A DNA stretch of 64,000 nt from Aurantibacillus circumpalustris (GTDB lineage Bacteria > Bacteroidota > Bacteroidia > B-17B0 > Aurantibacillaceae). The notes beneath the pieces are model-generated. The model did no database searches. It saw only the letters and a list, made by a program, of their open reading frames with translations, and was not told the origin of the DNA. This document shows positions 1-8,268 of this stretch, piece after piece; the first letter of the stretch is position 1; each line of letters starts with the position of its first letter. The DNA lies in NCBI RefSeq assembly GCF_029625215.1, contig NZ_CP121197.1, positions 2,046,001-2,110,000 of the forward strand, given 5' to 3'. The position numbers and the translations under genes are program-made.

Positions 1-1
1 T

Positions 2-1096
2 GGGCACTCACACTTTGCTTTTATTGGCTGGATTACGCATACTATTTTTATCCTTATAATAGGTGCAATTCAAAAGGAAAAAATCATTTCCAACATAAAT
101 ATTTACCGAAAACTTCTCATCACTAACCTTATTTGTGCTTATGGTATGCTCATTGCGTTTACATTACAGGGTTACGGATTTTTTTCGATCGCGCTTTCAA
201 CACTTTCAGTTTTTACAGCTTATACATTCGCATATTTTCTTTTTAAAGATTTAAAAGATATTAGTAATAGGCCCTATGTAAATTGGTTTACGGCGGCACT
301 TTGGTTTAACATCATCTCTTCATTAGGAACATTTACTTTGGCTTTTATGATGGCAAGTCATAATTTTAATCAAAACATCCACCTAGCCTCCTTGTATTTT
401 TATTTGCACTTTCAGTACAATGGGTTTTTTCTATTTGCTTGTATGGGTTTGTTATTGGCTAAAATTCACGAATTGAAACCTGAGTACCAACAAAGTAATT
501 CAATTTTCTGGATGTTTTTTCTCTCATGTATCCCTGCTTATTTTCTTTCTGTACTTTGGGCGAAATTACCAATTTGGTTATTTGCAATTGTAATTTTAGC
601 GGCAATCACACAGGTGATTGCGTGGGTAAAATTCCTTTTTAGCATCAAAAATGGAATCGTTTCAAACGACTCCATTTTCAAATCTGGAAGATATCTTTTT
701 CTCGTCATTGTAATCGCTTTAAGTGTAAAATTTCTCCTTCAACTAGGCTCTACAGTGCCTTCTATCAGTAAGCTTGCTTTTGGATTCAGGCCAATCGTTA
801 TCGCTTATCTGCATTTGATTCTGTTGGCCATTATTTCCGTCTTTTTGGTTTCATACATGTATATCTATAAGCTTATTCATATAAGTAGAATGACGACTGT
901 TTCTCTTATTCTTTTTGTATTTGGGGTTTATTTAAACGAGGTTGTTTTGGGAGTGCAAGGTATTGCCTCTTTTTCTTATACCATGGTTCCGTATGTAAAC
1001 GAAATTTTGTTTTTTGTTTCTCTGCTTATTTTAATAAGTTTATTTTTCCTTCTTCTTTCACAGAAACAGGATTCCGCTAAAAAGATTTCTAGCTAA
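2..1096 (+). CDS. Multi-pass membrane protein, 5'-truncated, possibly oxidase-subunit-I-like
   Basis: The reading frame is open to the first bases of the window, so the gene starts outside it; the ATG at 146 is only an internal methionine. The visible 365 or so codons are almost entirely hydrophobic and give about ten membrane helices. Near the truncated N terminus the protein reads GHSHFAFIGW. This His-x-His motif followed by a helix resembles the HxH-containing helix of NnrS-like and heme-copper-oxidase-like membrane proteins, which often sit beside denitrification genes. It ends 86 bp before a convergent TonB receptor gene, with a hairpin between them. The family is not certain. An accessory role in NO handling is inferred from the neighbourhood only. 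Confidence 0.6.
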   Translation, partial: GHSHFAFIGWITHTIFILIIGAIQKEKIISNINIYRKLLITNLICAYGMLIAFTLQGYGFFSIALSTLSVFTAYTFAYFLFKDLKDISNRPYVNWFTAALWFNIISSLGTFTLAFMMASHNFNQNIHLASLYFYLHFQYNGFFLFACMGLLLAKIHELKPEYQQSNSIFWMFFLSCIPAYFLSVLWAKLPIWLFAIVILAAITQVIAWVKFLFSIKNGIVSNDSIFKSGRYLFLVIVIALSVKFLLQLGSTVPSISKLAFGFRPIVIAYLHLILLAIISVFLVSYMYIYKLIHISRMTTVSLILFVFGVYLNEVVLGVQGIASFSYTMVPYVNEILFFVSLLILISLFFLLLSQKQDSAKKISS

Positions 1097-1137
1097 TTTT
1101 AGGTTAAAATAATTCTTACTATTTATTTAACTGCAGC

Positions 1138-1183
1138 GGTAAAAGTTTCTCTAAGGTATTTCAGGCCTTAGAAAACTCTTACC
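1138..1183. terminator. Hairpin between convergent genes, likely bidirectional terminator
   Basis: A long imperfect stem lies between two convergent genes. The left arm begins at 1138 (GGTAA...CTAAGG) and the right arm ends at 1183 (CCTTAG...TTACC), with one mismatch, one bulge and a loop of about 9 nt. An A-run follows on the + strand (1184-1190). Confidence 0.6.
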
Positions 1184-3180
1184 TAAAAAAGTAAACTAGC
1201 ATTCATTAAAAAATTTCTTCCAAACCTCGGAATATTACCAATATCAAGATGTTCGCGGTAATTCTGGTCAAAAATGTTTTCGCAAGCTATTCCTAATTGA
1301 AGGATGCTAGATTTAATCCGAATGTTTTGTGCAATTCTTAAATTAAAAAGGTGAAAAGAAGGAGTCTGTCTATCGCCATAGTCTATATTTATTCTGTTTT
1401 GAGCATAGGCATAATCGTGTTCTAACTGAATTTGAGTAAGCTGAATTTTGAAACGCAAAGCCTGCTGCAACTTAAAAGGTGGCACAAGGGGCAGGGGTTT
1501 TCCGTTGTGGGTTTCAGCATAAACGTATTTTATTGAACTAATATGTGTCAAGCGTTCTGTTACATTAAATTTAGTTGTAAACTCTGCGCCAGTGCTTAGT
1601 GCGTAATCTATATTTTTGTATGTCTTTAAACCAAAAGCGCCGATGGTCATCTGACCATAACCGTCAAGTTTATAAGAATAAATGTAATCTTTCGTTAAAT
1701 GATAAAATAGATTCATAGACACTTCCACTTTCTTAAACTCTTTTTTTATGCGCAGTTCAGTTTGATAAGACCTCTCGGGTTTAAGACTTATATTTCCTAT
1801 ATAATCAAACTGGTCTTGCCTATTGTAGAGATAGTAGCCATACCGCTCATTACTAGTAGCAATTCTTTCCCCATAGCCAAATGTAAGTTGTAAAAACAGA
1901 TGACCCGTAAAAAGTTTGCTATAGTTTAAGTTTAGATTCTTAAGAAAATCTTGTTTTGAAGTGCTTATATCTGTATTAAAAACCTTCCATTGATTGATAC
2001 CTGCGCTTGATATTGCAGATTGATTGAATAGATCAATTCTGCCATTCAAATTTATTTGTTGTTTGTGCTTTAGAGTAAAGAGTTTCTGCAAAGAAAATCC
2101 TATGTTGCTTAGATTGTTTTCTGGCAAGGTTTGTAAATACATGAGAGGTTCTCCGCTGGGATACATAATCATGTCGGCCCTTGTATTCACGTGATGGTAA
2201 TCAACGCGTAGTTTTATTCCCTTTTTTATTGAGAGATTATCGTAAAAGCCGAATGTAGTACTCCAGCCCGGCATGTCCATGTGCATGGGCGCTTCGGGTC
2301 GCTGCGTATCATCCATTTGATGAACAATGTGGTTGTAATAAACCTTTAATTCGTTAGATTCTAATTTTTTGTTTTTAAAAATAGTATGATGACTCATTGA
2401 ATATATTTGAGCGGATGCAGACCCAACATCCATTGGCAAAGCAGGGTAGCCAATAAATTTACCCCAATCACCTAAATAATTAATTTTTAAAGTTTGTAAA
2501 CTGTCAATTTTATAACTAAGCGCAGCAGATAAATTCGATTTATGAAATCCTGAATTTTTAATTTGAATATTATCTCCTGATTTATAATTACCAGCATCAC
2601 GTAAAGCACCACTCACTCTGTATGAAAATTTATGGAGTGTTTGCTGAAGCGCAAAGTTGGTGTTGGAACCTTTGTTAATTGTAGAATATGACTGTCCGAC
2701 CTGTCCGTGAATTTTTTTATTGCAGTTATAGGAGGGTTCCTTTAAATTAAAGTTAATCTGTCCGCCAATCGTACTTCCGTTTAAGGCACCAGCTGCGCCA
2801 TGTGCTACTTGAATGGATTGCAAGTTAACTGGTTCTACATAAATAGAGACTGGGTCCATTTTATCAGTACATGCACCGTAAATACGCATGCCGTCAATGG
2901 TAATATTGGTTTGTCCGCTACCGTAATTTCGAAGTATTGGCTCAAGTCCGTAAGCGCCTCTTTTAATTAAACTGACACCTTCCATGCGCGACAATATATC
3001 TTCGGTGTTAGCCAACTTACTTCCTTTATAAAAATTAAAAGAAGCATTGTCAGGATGCGTATCATCGGAGATACAAACTTCGCTGAGTTGAGTAATTTTT
3101 TTAGCAGTGTCTTTTGGGTTTGTTTGCGCCCAAAAGCACTGCGTTAAAAAACTTAAAAGAATTACTGTAATAATTTTCAT
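1183..3180 (-). CDS. TonB-dependent outer-membrane copper receptor (OprC/NosA family)
   Basis: This 665-aa protein has a Sec signal peptide (residues 1-19), a plug domain (about 30-150) and a TonB-receptor beta-barrel. Residues 95-110 read ITIDGMRIYGACTDKM. The Cys104-x3-Met108 pair matches the CxxxM copper ligand pair known in Pseudomonas OprC, and a Met/His cluster at 299-303 (MHMDM) could be the counterpart of the OprC HxM pair. NosA/OprC receptors import copper and are needed for NosZ maturation in denitrifiers. The gene starts 2 nt after a Met/His-rich lipoprotein gene, so the two form an operon. The nos cluster lies 15 kb away on the same strand. Copper specificity is inferred from the motif. 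Confidence 0.85.
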   Translation of the reverse strand: MKIITVILLSFLTQCFWAQTNPKDTAKKITQLSEVCISDDTHPDNASFNFYKGSKLANTEDILSRMEGVSLIKRGAYGLEPILRNYGSGQTNITIDGMRIYGACTDKMDPVSIYVEPVNLQSIQVAHGAAGALNGSTIGGQINFNLKEPSYNCNKKIHGQVGQSYSTINKGSNTNFALQQTLHKFSYRVSGALRDAGNYKSGDNIQIKNSGFHKSNLSAALSYKIDSLQTLKINYLGDWGKFIGYPALPMDVGSASAQIYSMSHHTIFKNKKLESNELKVYYNHIVHQMDDTQRPEAPMHMDMPGWSTTFGFYDNLSIKKGIKLRVDYHHVNTRADMIMYPSGEPLMYLQTLPENNLSNIGFSLQKLFTLKHKQQINLNGRIDLFNQSAISSAGINQWKVFNTDISTSKQDFLKNLNLNYSKLFTGHLFLQLTFGYGERIATSNERYGYYLYNRQDQFDYIGNISLKPERSYQTELRIKKEFKKVEVSMNLFYHLTKDYIYSYKLDGYGQMTIGAFGLKTYKNIDYALSTGAEFTTKFNVTERLTHISSIKYVYAETHNGKPLPLVPPFKLQQALRFKIQLTQIQLEHDYAYAQNRINIDYGDRQTPSFHLFNLRIAQNIRIKSSILQLGIACENIFDQNYREHLDIGNIPRFGRNFLMNASLLF

Positions 3181-3182
3181 TT

Positions 3183-4022
3183 TTAAATCGTTATTTCGAA
3201 ATATTGGGTGTCACTTAAAGCAGTTCCGTTTTTGGAAAGTTTTATTTTTATCTGCCATAAACCCGACATAGTGAAATTTACTTTGCCTTTGTAATGACCT
3301 TTCTCGGTAATAACTGGATTTACATTATTTGGAGAGCCGTGTCCCATGCTTGGCATGGTAGGTTCAATTTCAACGGTGTAATCATCAATGGGAAGGAATT
3401 CCATCATGCTGTTTTTTTTATGCAGCACAATTTCAAAATCATTTATTCCAACCTCTGGTTTTAAAGGATTTAGGAGTGTAATGAAGATGCTAGCATTATT
3501 GTCGGCAGCAACTACGGTGCTTTTAAATTTAGAAGGTGAACTTGCCGCAACATTTACTCCAAACTTTGCTGCGCCAAATTTTTGGTTTTTATGATTATGA
3601 AAATTAAGATTTAAAAACCATTGACTGGCTGTTCCTGCCATAGAGAAAATGACCGCTGTTTTAAAATAGCCATTGGTAACAACTGTATCTTCAGTATTTT
3701 CAACAGGAGAACTGTGTTGCATGGTTCCCATATCCATAATGGGTAAAATGTCGAAATGCCCAGTTGACAAGCTACTTCCATCTGTTGAGTCGAATAGGGC
3801 AACATATATTTCGTTGTAGCCTGTTTGAAGGGTTGAAGTAGTGTATATAAAAGCTTTTGCATTTGCTCCTTGTATATAAACCTCTCCTAACTTATTCATA
3901 GTTGTTGTTTCGACAGGAGTTTCAATTGGAGTAGGTGTTTCTATTTTTGTTTCTTTTTTCTTACATGAGAATGTAAGCACTGTTGCTGCACTGAGCGCAA
4001 TTATTTTATAGGATAGTTTCAT
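3183..4022 (-). CDS. Met/His-rich lipoprotein with two YtkA-like domains
   Basis: I start this gene at the ATG at 4022; the longer frame depends on a TTG at 4040. From that ATG it encodes 279 aa with a lipoprotein signal (hydrophobic stretch, lipobox LTFSC, lipidated Cys at residue 20). Two similar beta-sandwich-like halves follow. Each carries a Met/His cluster (MDMGTMQH in the first, PTMPSMGHG in the second) typical of YtkA/FixH-like domains associated with copper. It lies 2 nt upstream of the copper-receptor gene. It probably hands copper over at, or binds copper on, the periplasmic face. The domain call rests on motif similarity, and direct copper binding is inferred. Confidence 0.75.
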   Translation of the reverse strand: MKLSYKIIALSAATVLTFSCKKKETKIETPTPIETPVETTTMNKLGEVYIQGANAKAFIYTTSTLQTGYNEIYVALFDSTDGSSLSTGHFDILPIMDMGTMQHSSPVENTEDTVVTNGYFKTAVIFSMAGTASQWFLNLNFHNHKNQKFGAAKFGVNVAASSPSKFKSTVVAADNNASIFITLLNPLKPEVGINDFEIVLHKKNSMMEFLPIDDYTVEIEPTMPSMGHGSPNNVNPVITEKGHYKGKVNFTMSGLWQIKIKLSKNGTALSDTQYFEITI

Positions 4023-4115
4023 AATGATTCTGTAGGTCAAATTTTTATTAGACGTGTTTATTTTGTTCCTTCTGATTTAAGGAACTCATTTTATGGTGCA
4101 ACCTTTTTTTTGCGT

Positions 4116-4179
4116 ATACCGATGTGACAAAATAGATAGCCCAATTTTCAATTGCACTATCATTTTGTATAATCGGTAT
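4116..4179. repeat. Imperfect inverted repeat upstream of the copper operon
   Basis: The outer arms ATACCGAT (4116-4123) and ATCGGTAT (4172-4179), and the inner arms ACAAAAT (4127-4133) and ATTTTGT (4162-4168), pair perfectly with 3 unpaired bases between them on each side. GATAG/CTATC extends the stem after a 1-nt bulge. It lies 94 nt upstream of the lipoprotein start, in the only gap inside the copper unit. It could be a leader hairpin, an operator or a small mobile remnant. Confidence 0.5.
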
Positions 4180-4277
4180 CTACCAATTACATCGCTCAAG
4201 CTGGCGCACTGAAAAATAATTTAAATTGGACTAAATATTTTTCAAATTGGTATTGACAAGCCACTAAAGGCTTTGTT

Positions 4278-4649
4278 TTAAATGAAAACGGTTGGTGGAT
4301 GGAAAAAAGGAGTTTGATCCTTTTCGGGAACTTTTAGGATATAAGTGTAATTTAAGTCACACTTATTTAATGGCTTTTCTTTAAAAATAAATTTTAGCGA
4401 TTGAAAGAAAACTTGAGTTTCCGTTATTTCTTTAAGAGTGTTACTCGATTTCTCTTGTTTGTCTTCTTCTTTGAGTTGTTTATTGAGATGACATTTTCCA
4501 TGGCATTTCAATTTAGGTTTGTCTTTGTTTTGGCAGAAGTTTAATGTGATACTTTCTTTATTGACTTCGTAATTTAGATAGATAATAATTTTGAATGTAG
4601 TTTGCAAAAAAAACACACTAAGAAGAAATATGGAAAGAAATCTGGACAA
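4278..4649 (-). CDS. Small Cys/His-rich exported or membrane-anchored protein, copper-locus associated
   Basis: This 123-aa protein has an N-terminal hydrophobic segment (about residues 4-26) that could be a signal anchor. A cluster follows: Cys39, then KLKCHGKCHLNKQL around residues 46-59, so Cys-His-x2-Cys-His gives a plausible metal site. One more Cys lies near residue 98. Proteins of this shape recur in Bacteroidota beside copper or heavy-metal genes, but I know no assigned function. It precedes the YtkA-like lipoprotein and copper receptor on the same strand. Its upstream region holds a good -7 element. A metal-handling role is inferred from the motif and the neighbours. Confidence 0.65.
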   Translation of the reverse strand: MSRFLSIFLLSVFFLQTTFKIIIYLNYEVNKESITLNFCQNKDKPKLKCHGKCHLNKQLKEEDKQEKSSNTLKEITETQVFFQSLKFIFKEKPLNKCDLNYTYILKVPEKDQTPFFHPPTVFI

Positions 4650-4666
4650 AGTAGAATTTTATAGCG

Positions 4667-4712
4667 CAAAGTTACATCTGCTAAGAGAAATGATTTATGA
4701 TAAATGCAAGCT
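4667..4712 (-). promoter_or_regulatory. Putative promoter of the copper unit with CRP/FNR-like half-site
   Basis: On the minus strand a perfect Bacteroidota -7 element TAACTTTG occupies 4667-4674. At 4695-4700 there is one half (TTATGA) of the palindrome seen at other promoters in this island, with the 18-bp site centre 33 bp from the -7 centre, the usual spacing here. The second half (CAAGCT instead of TCATAA) is not conserved, so this site is weak. Confidence 0.35.
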
Positions 4713-4764
4713 TATAAACTGATTAGTATCATGTTTATTTTGGAGGTTGGGGTGAGAATGGAAA

Positions 4765-4830
4765 GAACCATTGCCCGCCTGATTTAGTAAGTTAGGCTAG
4801 TTCAGGTTAATGCTTTGCGGGCAATGGTTC
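4765..4830 (-). terminator. Large hairpin 3' of nrdJ (terminator or leader element)
   Basis: Perfect 14-bp arms GAACCATTGCCCGC (4765-4778) and GCGGGCAATGGTTC (4817-4830) enclose 38 nt that contain a smaller CCTGA/TCAGG stem. On the minus strand the hairpin is followed by TTCTTT, a weak U-tract. It lies 23 nt past the nrdJ stop and 115 nt before the next minus-strand gene. Confidence 0.55.
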
Positions 4831-4852
4831 AGCTTCTTTTTTGACAATAACT

Positions 4853-6859
4853 TTAAGTTAATTCACACACATCGTTACTGCAAAATTTCTCACCGATCGA
4901 ATCTTCGGCTAGCTCTTTGAATTCAATGGGTCTAATATCTTTTATTAAGTTGGTGTATCGCTCTTTAGTAATGGCTTCATAGGGCATTTGTGCGTATGCA
5001 CCCAGCTCCAACTTTGGGAGAAAACTAATGGCTTTAAGATCGTATTTAAAATAATCTAATACCGTTTTAATTTGATCGCCTTCGTGCGGTTTAAATGTAA
5101 CAGTACATGAGACCTGATTGTCTGACCAGTATTTTTGAAGGAAGACGGCTAGTGCCACTTGTTCCCAAATGCTAACATCCTTTAAACTTTTACCTTCGTT
5201 GTGAACCGGAAATTCGACCACCAAGGATGAAGGGTCAACAACATCGTCCTCTATATGCAAACCCGCCTCTTGAATAGCAGGAATAAGTAAGGAGGTTTTT
5301 GCGATCCTCACTCTTCGGATATAATAATCGAATTCAGGAAAATGACAACCAGGATTCACGCCAGCCAATAGACTTACTGTTCCGCTAGGTTTCACGCTGG
5401 TAGTCTTAATACTTCTTGGTACGCATAACCAGGAAGAATAAATTTCGTCCCAAGATTGAATATGTTTATAGCCTAAATCTAACCATACTCTTAATGTTTC
5501 AAGAGAATGCTTTTCAATAAAATTTGTGATGCCCGAAACAGAAGTGCCAATACGACGATTTCTTTTTTGCACACGATTTGTCTCATGCCAAGTTGTATTA
5601 ACCAACGTTGCTGTTTTGCCCAGGAGGTAAGCGAATTTTAATGTTCTCAAATAATCCTCTTTTGACTCTGCTCGTGAAGGAAATGTTTCAACAAGGCAAC
5701 ATAATTCGTAAGACTCTAAAGTCTGCTCTCCGCAAGGGTTTGTGCCCATTGCTTTTTCATCTTTGAAGTCTGCAGGATCTGACATTCTTGAGAAGGCACG
5801 AATATTATCCATGAAAACAAAACCAGGCTCTCCATTTTTTGCGGTCTGTTGTGCAACCTCTGCAAAATTTGTGTCAGCATCTACGGTTACACTGTTATTG
5901 GAAGCCCAGCCCCAAGCGGCTCTGTGCGACATTGTGCCTTCATATTTTTCTTCTTTAGAATTCCAATTATAATCTTTTAATTTTCTGTATTCAGAATTTG
6001 AAACGGGACCAAGTGCGATTTGCGCTGTTCTTCTTACATTTCCGGCAACAACGCACTGACCAATCATGTTCATAATATCGGTGATAGCCGTTACTGTAAT
6101 GTGTTTTCCGTTGAGTTTATTTAAGCTTTGTCTAATTTGATTGTGTAATTTTTCTAAAGGTGCGGGACCAGATGATACACCTCCAAACCCTTTAATGGGA
6201 GCCCCCTGTGGCCGAATGTGGTCATAACTAAATTTTACACCACAAGATTTATTAAAACCAAAACTTTTTGCAAAGTAACTAAAAAGTAACTTTTCGACAC
6301 TCATTACCCAGCCCTCCCTAGAATCTGGAATAACATACAATTCATCTTCTTCCTCCTGTTTATTGATTTCAATTTTCTCCGCACCTTCCACATCAAAGCC
6401 AACACCCACACCAACCATGCTCATATCCATCATAAAAGTAAATGGCTTTATGGCTTCTTCAATTCCTTTGCCAATGTTAACGGTGGATACAAAAGCACAA
6501 TTAAAAAGAGCTTGACCAACTTTACGTTCGTGAATAATAGGTGTGCCTAGCGCCCAGAGCATTCTTCCAGGAGGCAGGAATTTCATTTTAAAAATGCGAT
6601 CGTACATTTCTTGTGCCGATCTTTGTCCCTTCCTATTGTTCCAACCTAATTCGTTGTTAAGAATGTGTTGTTTTTGAAGAGAGTAGGCGCCCTCTACAAC
6701 CCTTCTTACCGTCTCATACCATTCTTCATTCGTTCCATCGCTTTTAAGTCGGGAATAAGTTCTATAATAGGTTAACAGTCCTAATCCGTTAAAACCGAAA
6801 TCTGGTTTTACGTCTTTATACTGCATTATAAAGTCTTCATCTAATTTAAAATTTAGCAT
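4853..6859 (-). CDS. nrdJ: Adenosylcobalamin-dependent ribonucleotide reductase (class II, monomeric RTPR type)
   Basis: This 668-aa enzyme makes deoxynucleotides without oxygen, using B12 to form a thiyl radical. It aligns by motif with the Lactobacillus leichmannii RTPR. The NPCGEQ loop gives Asn374, thiyl Cys376 and Glu378. The two reducing cysteines are Cys121 and Cys387, the latter 11 residues after the thiyl Cys as in RTPR. The C terminus ends with the Cys-x4-Cys shuttle (CSNDVC). It is slightly shorter than the usual 700-740 aa. The gene sits 29 nt downstream of ric in an operon headed by an Rrf2 regulator. That fits a need for an O2-independent and Fe-independent reductase under NO. 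I see no cobalamin riboswitch in the short gap upstream. Confidence 0.92.
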   Translation of the reverse strand: MLNFKLDEDFIMQYKDVKPDFGFNGLGLLTYYRTYSRLKSDGTNEEWYETVRRVVEGAYSLQKQHILNNELGWNNRKGQRSAQEMYDRIFKMKFLPPGRMLWALGTPIIHERKVGQALFNCAFVSTVNIGKGIEEAIKPFTFMMDMSMVGVGVGFDVEGAEKIEINKQEEEDELYVIPDSREGWVMSVEKLLFSYFAKSFGFNKSCGVKFSYDHIRPQGAPIKGFGGVSSGPAPLEKLHNQIRQSLNKLNGKHITVTAITDIMNMIGQCVVAGNVRRTAQIALGPVSNSEYRKLKDYNWNSKEEKYEGTMSHRAAWGWASNNSVTVDADTNFAEVAQQTAKNGEPGFVFMDNIRAFSRMSDPADFKDEKAMGTNPCGEQTLESYELCCLVETFPSRAESKEDYLRTLKFAYLLGKTATLVNTTWHETNRVQKRNRRIGTSVSGITNFIEKHSLETLRVWLDLGYKHIQSWDEIYSSWLCVPRSIKTTSVKPSGTVSLLAGVNPGCHFPEFDYYIRRVRIAKTSLLIPAIQEAGLHIEDDVVDPSSLVVEFPVHNEGKSLKDVSIWEQVALAVFLQKYWSDNQVSCTVTFKPHEGDQIKTVLDYFKYDLKAISFLPKLELGAYAQMPYEAITKERYTNLIKDIRPIEFKELAEDSIGEKFCSNDVCELT

Positions 6860-6888
6860 GTCTTAAGTTTTTTATAATTGTAAAAAAA

Positions 6889-7626
6889 TTAGTTTATTTC
6901 ACAAGAAGAAGGGCTGCGTTCTTCCTCCATGGCAATTGCTTGAGGGAATAAAATATTATTTTCTAAATGAATGTGTAAATGCAAATCATTTTCAAACTCC
7001 TTTAAAAGAGCATAGGTGACGCGAAAAGTATTACAGGCTTCTTCAGGTGGCGTATAGTTATTAGTCAGTTCAGAAATTTTCCTGAAACGTTCTCCTTCAG
7101 TATCATGTTCCTCTTTCATCATGGCAATAGGATTTTGAACGGTTCCAAAATGTGGAGCAAAAGAATCGTCGGCAGTTGCTACTGCCATTTTTCTAATATA
7201 TGGGAATAAGATTAACTCCTCTTTCTTCATGTGAGCAGCTAACATTTGAGCCGACTCATTAAAACTATCCATGATTTCTTTTAGTTCTGGAAACATTTTA
7301 CCGTGTACGGAGTTAATTTTAGAAAGATACTGCTGAAGAACTGGTGTTTTCTCCTGTACATAACGGTGATGTTTCTTTTCTATATAATCAGCCAGTAAAT
7401 CTATTGGCCACGCTTGATAATCTATGACAGAATTTTCTAAACTTTTCTCTATGTCTAATAAGTCTTTAATGAGTGCGTTTTCGTTGATATTCTTTTTTTC
7501 ACAAACATCGTGTATGGTTTGATTTCCTTTACAACAAAAATCGATTCCATATTTTGCGAATACTTCAGCAGTACGATAATCCTGAGCTACCAGCTCTCCA
7601 ATTACATTTTTTTCAGTGATTTCCAT
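6889..7626 (-). CDS. ric: Di-iron iron-sulfur cluster repair protein (RIC/ScdA/YtfE)
   Basis: This 245-aa protein has the ScdA N-terminal domain (residues 5-60, with the vicinal Cys31-Cys32 in GIDFCCKG) followed by a hemerythrin-like four-helix domain. His and Glu ligands are visible in EKKHHRYV, HMKKEELILFPYI, MKEEHDTEGERF and HIHLENNILFPQA. RIC proteins restore Fe-S clusters damaged by NO or oxidants. The length is normal for a two-domain RIC. It lies 15 nt after an Rrf2 regulator gene and 29 nt before nrdJ. An NsrR-type regulator next to ric is a classical NO-stress arrangement. Confidence 0.93.
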   Translation of the reverse strand: MEITEKNVIGELVAQDYRTAEVFAKYGIDFCCKGNQTIHDVCEKKNINENALIKDLLDIEKSLENSVIDYQAWPIDLLADYIEKKHHRYVQEKTPVLQQYLSKINSVHGKMFPELKEIMDSFNESAQMLAAHMKKEELILFPYIRKMAVATADDSFAPHFGTVQNPIAMMKEEHDTEGERFRKISELTNNYTPPEEACNTFRVTYALLKEFENDLHLHIHLENNILFPQAIAMEEERSPSSCEIN

Positions 7627-7641
7627 TTTATATATTTTTAG

Positions 7642-8079
7642 TTAGTATTTTAAACAGGTTAAACCTTCTTTTAATCCACTTGTCATTTCTTGTAGACTTG
7701 TGTTTTGAAGCATCGATATGAGGTCACTCTTTATATATTTGTACTTATCGTGAACTGGGCAAGGATGTTTTTGCGAACAAGTTTTAAGGCCCAATACACA
7801 AATTTTATCACTAAAACCACCATCTATCGCAATCACAATATCCTCCAGACGTATTTTATTAAGTTGTTTTTTATCTATTTCAAAACCGCCCATGGCCCCT
7901 TTAATAGAGTTTATTATTTTATGCTTAACCAGCATTTGTAGAATTTTGGCAGTAAATGCTTCCGGCGATTCTATCTCAGCTGAAATATCTTTCAGATTTG
8001 GTCTGTTTTCTTCAAGCGATTGGGCTGCTACATAAATAGTAGCGCGTATTCCGTATTCGCAGGCCTTCGAAAATATCAT
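7642..8079 (-). CDS. Rrf2-family regulator with three-Cys Fe-S motif (NsrR-like)
   Basis: This 145-aa protein has the Rrf2 winged helix (residues 1-80; SPEAFTAKILQMLVK recognition region, then the KGAMGGFEI wing). A cysteine loop CVLGLKTCSQKHPC follows, spaced C-x6-C-x5-C, close to the cluster-binding loops of NsrR and IscR. Such regulators lose DNA binding when NO attacks the cluster. It is paralogous to the gene at 33723-34157 (same cysteine spacing and PCPVHDK sequence). It heads an operon with ric and nrdJ. A 9-bp-arm palindrome just upstream of its own -7 element implies autorepression. NsrR-like function is inferred and IscR-like sensing remains possible. Confidence 0.88.
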   Translation of the reverse strand: MIFSKACEYGIRATIYVAAQSLEENRPNLKDISAEIESPEAFTAKILQMLVKHKIINSIKGAMGGFEIDKKQLNKIRLEDIVIAIDGGFSDKICVLGLKTCSQKHPCPVHDKYKYIKSDLISMLQNTSLQEMTSGLKEGLTCLKY

Positions 8080-8091
8080 TGTGTTTTTTTA

Positions 8092-8136
8092 CAAATTTAG
8101 GGTAAATAATTCATATCGGATGTATTTATCCGATAT
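8092..8136 (-). promoter_or_regulatory. Rrf2 operator plus -7 element of the Rrf2-ric-nrdJ operon
   Basis: The -7 element TAAATTTG (minus strand, 8092-8099) is a perfect TAnnTTTG. The palindrome ATATCGGAT-N6-ATCCGATAT (8113-8136) is centred 29 bp upstream of it. The same arms with the same 6-bp spacer occur before the nor operon at 14223-14250. The neighbouring Rrf2 protein is the natural ligand, probably as repressor. Confidence 0.75.
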
Positions 8137-8206
8137 AATTTTCAACCGGCAATTGTAAATAGTGTTAAGACTTTTAAATCAGCCGATTGCAACTTTTAAC
8201 ACTGCT

Positions 8207-8251
8207 TTATGACTTATCTCATATTAAAGTTTGTTGCACTCTTTACTTTAG
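8207..8251 (+). promoter_or_regulatory. CRP/FNR-type box and -7 element upstream of the thioesterase gene
   Basis: TTATGA-cttatc-TCATAT (8207-8224) has the TGA-N6-TCA core spacing of CRP/FNR-family sites. A near-consensus -7 element TACTTTAG lies at 8244-8251, centre to centre 32 bp, so the box sits where a class II activator binds. The same box with matching spacing precedes the fasciclin, nos and nad units. Confidence 0.65.
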
Positions 8252-8268
8252 TGGTTTACTAATTTTGA

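Noticed and set aside
3611-3862. 83-aa minus-strand frame inside the YtkA-like lipoprotein gene
   Set aside because: It lies wholly in another frame of a gene with a signal peptide and domain structure; no start signal or family.
6860-6888. Cobalamin riboswitch upstream of nrdJ
   Set aside because: Only 29 nt separate ric and nrdJ, and no B12-box-like sequence was seen in the operon leader either.
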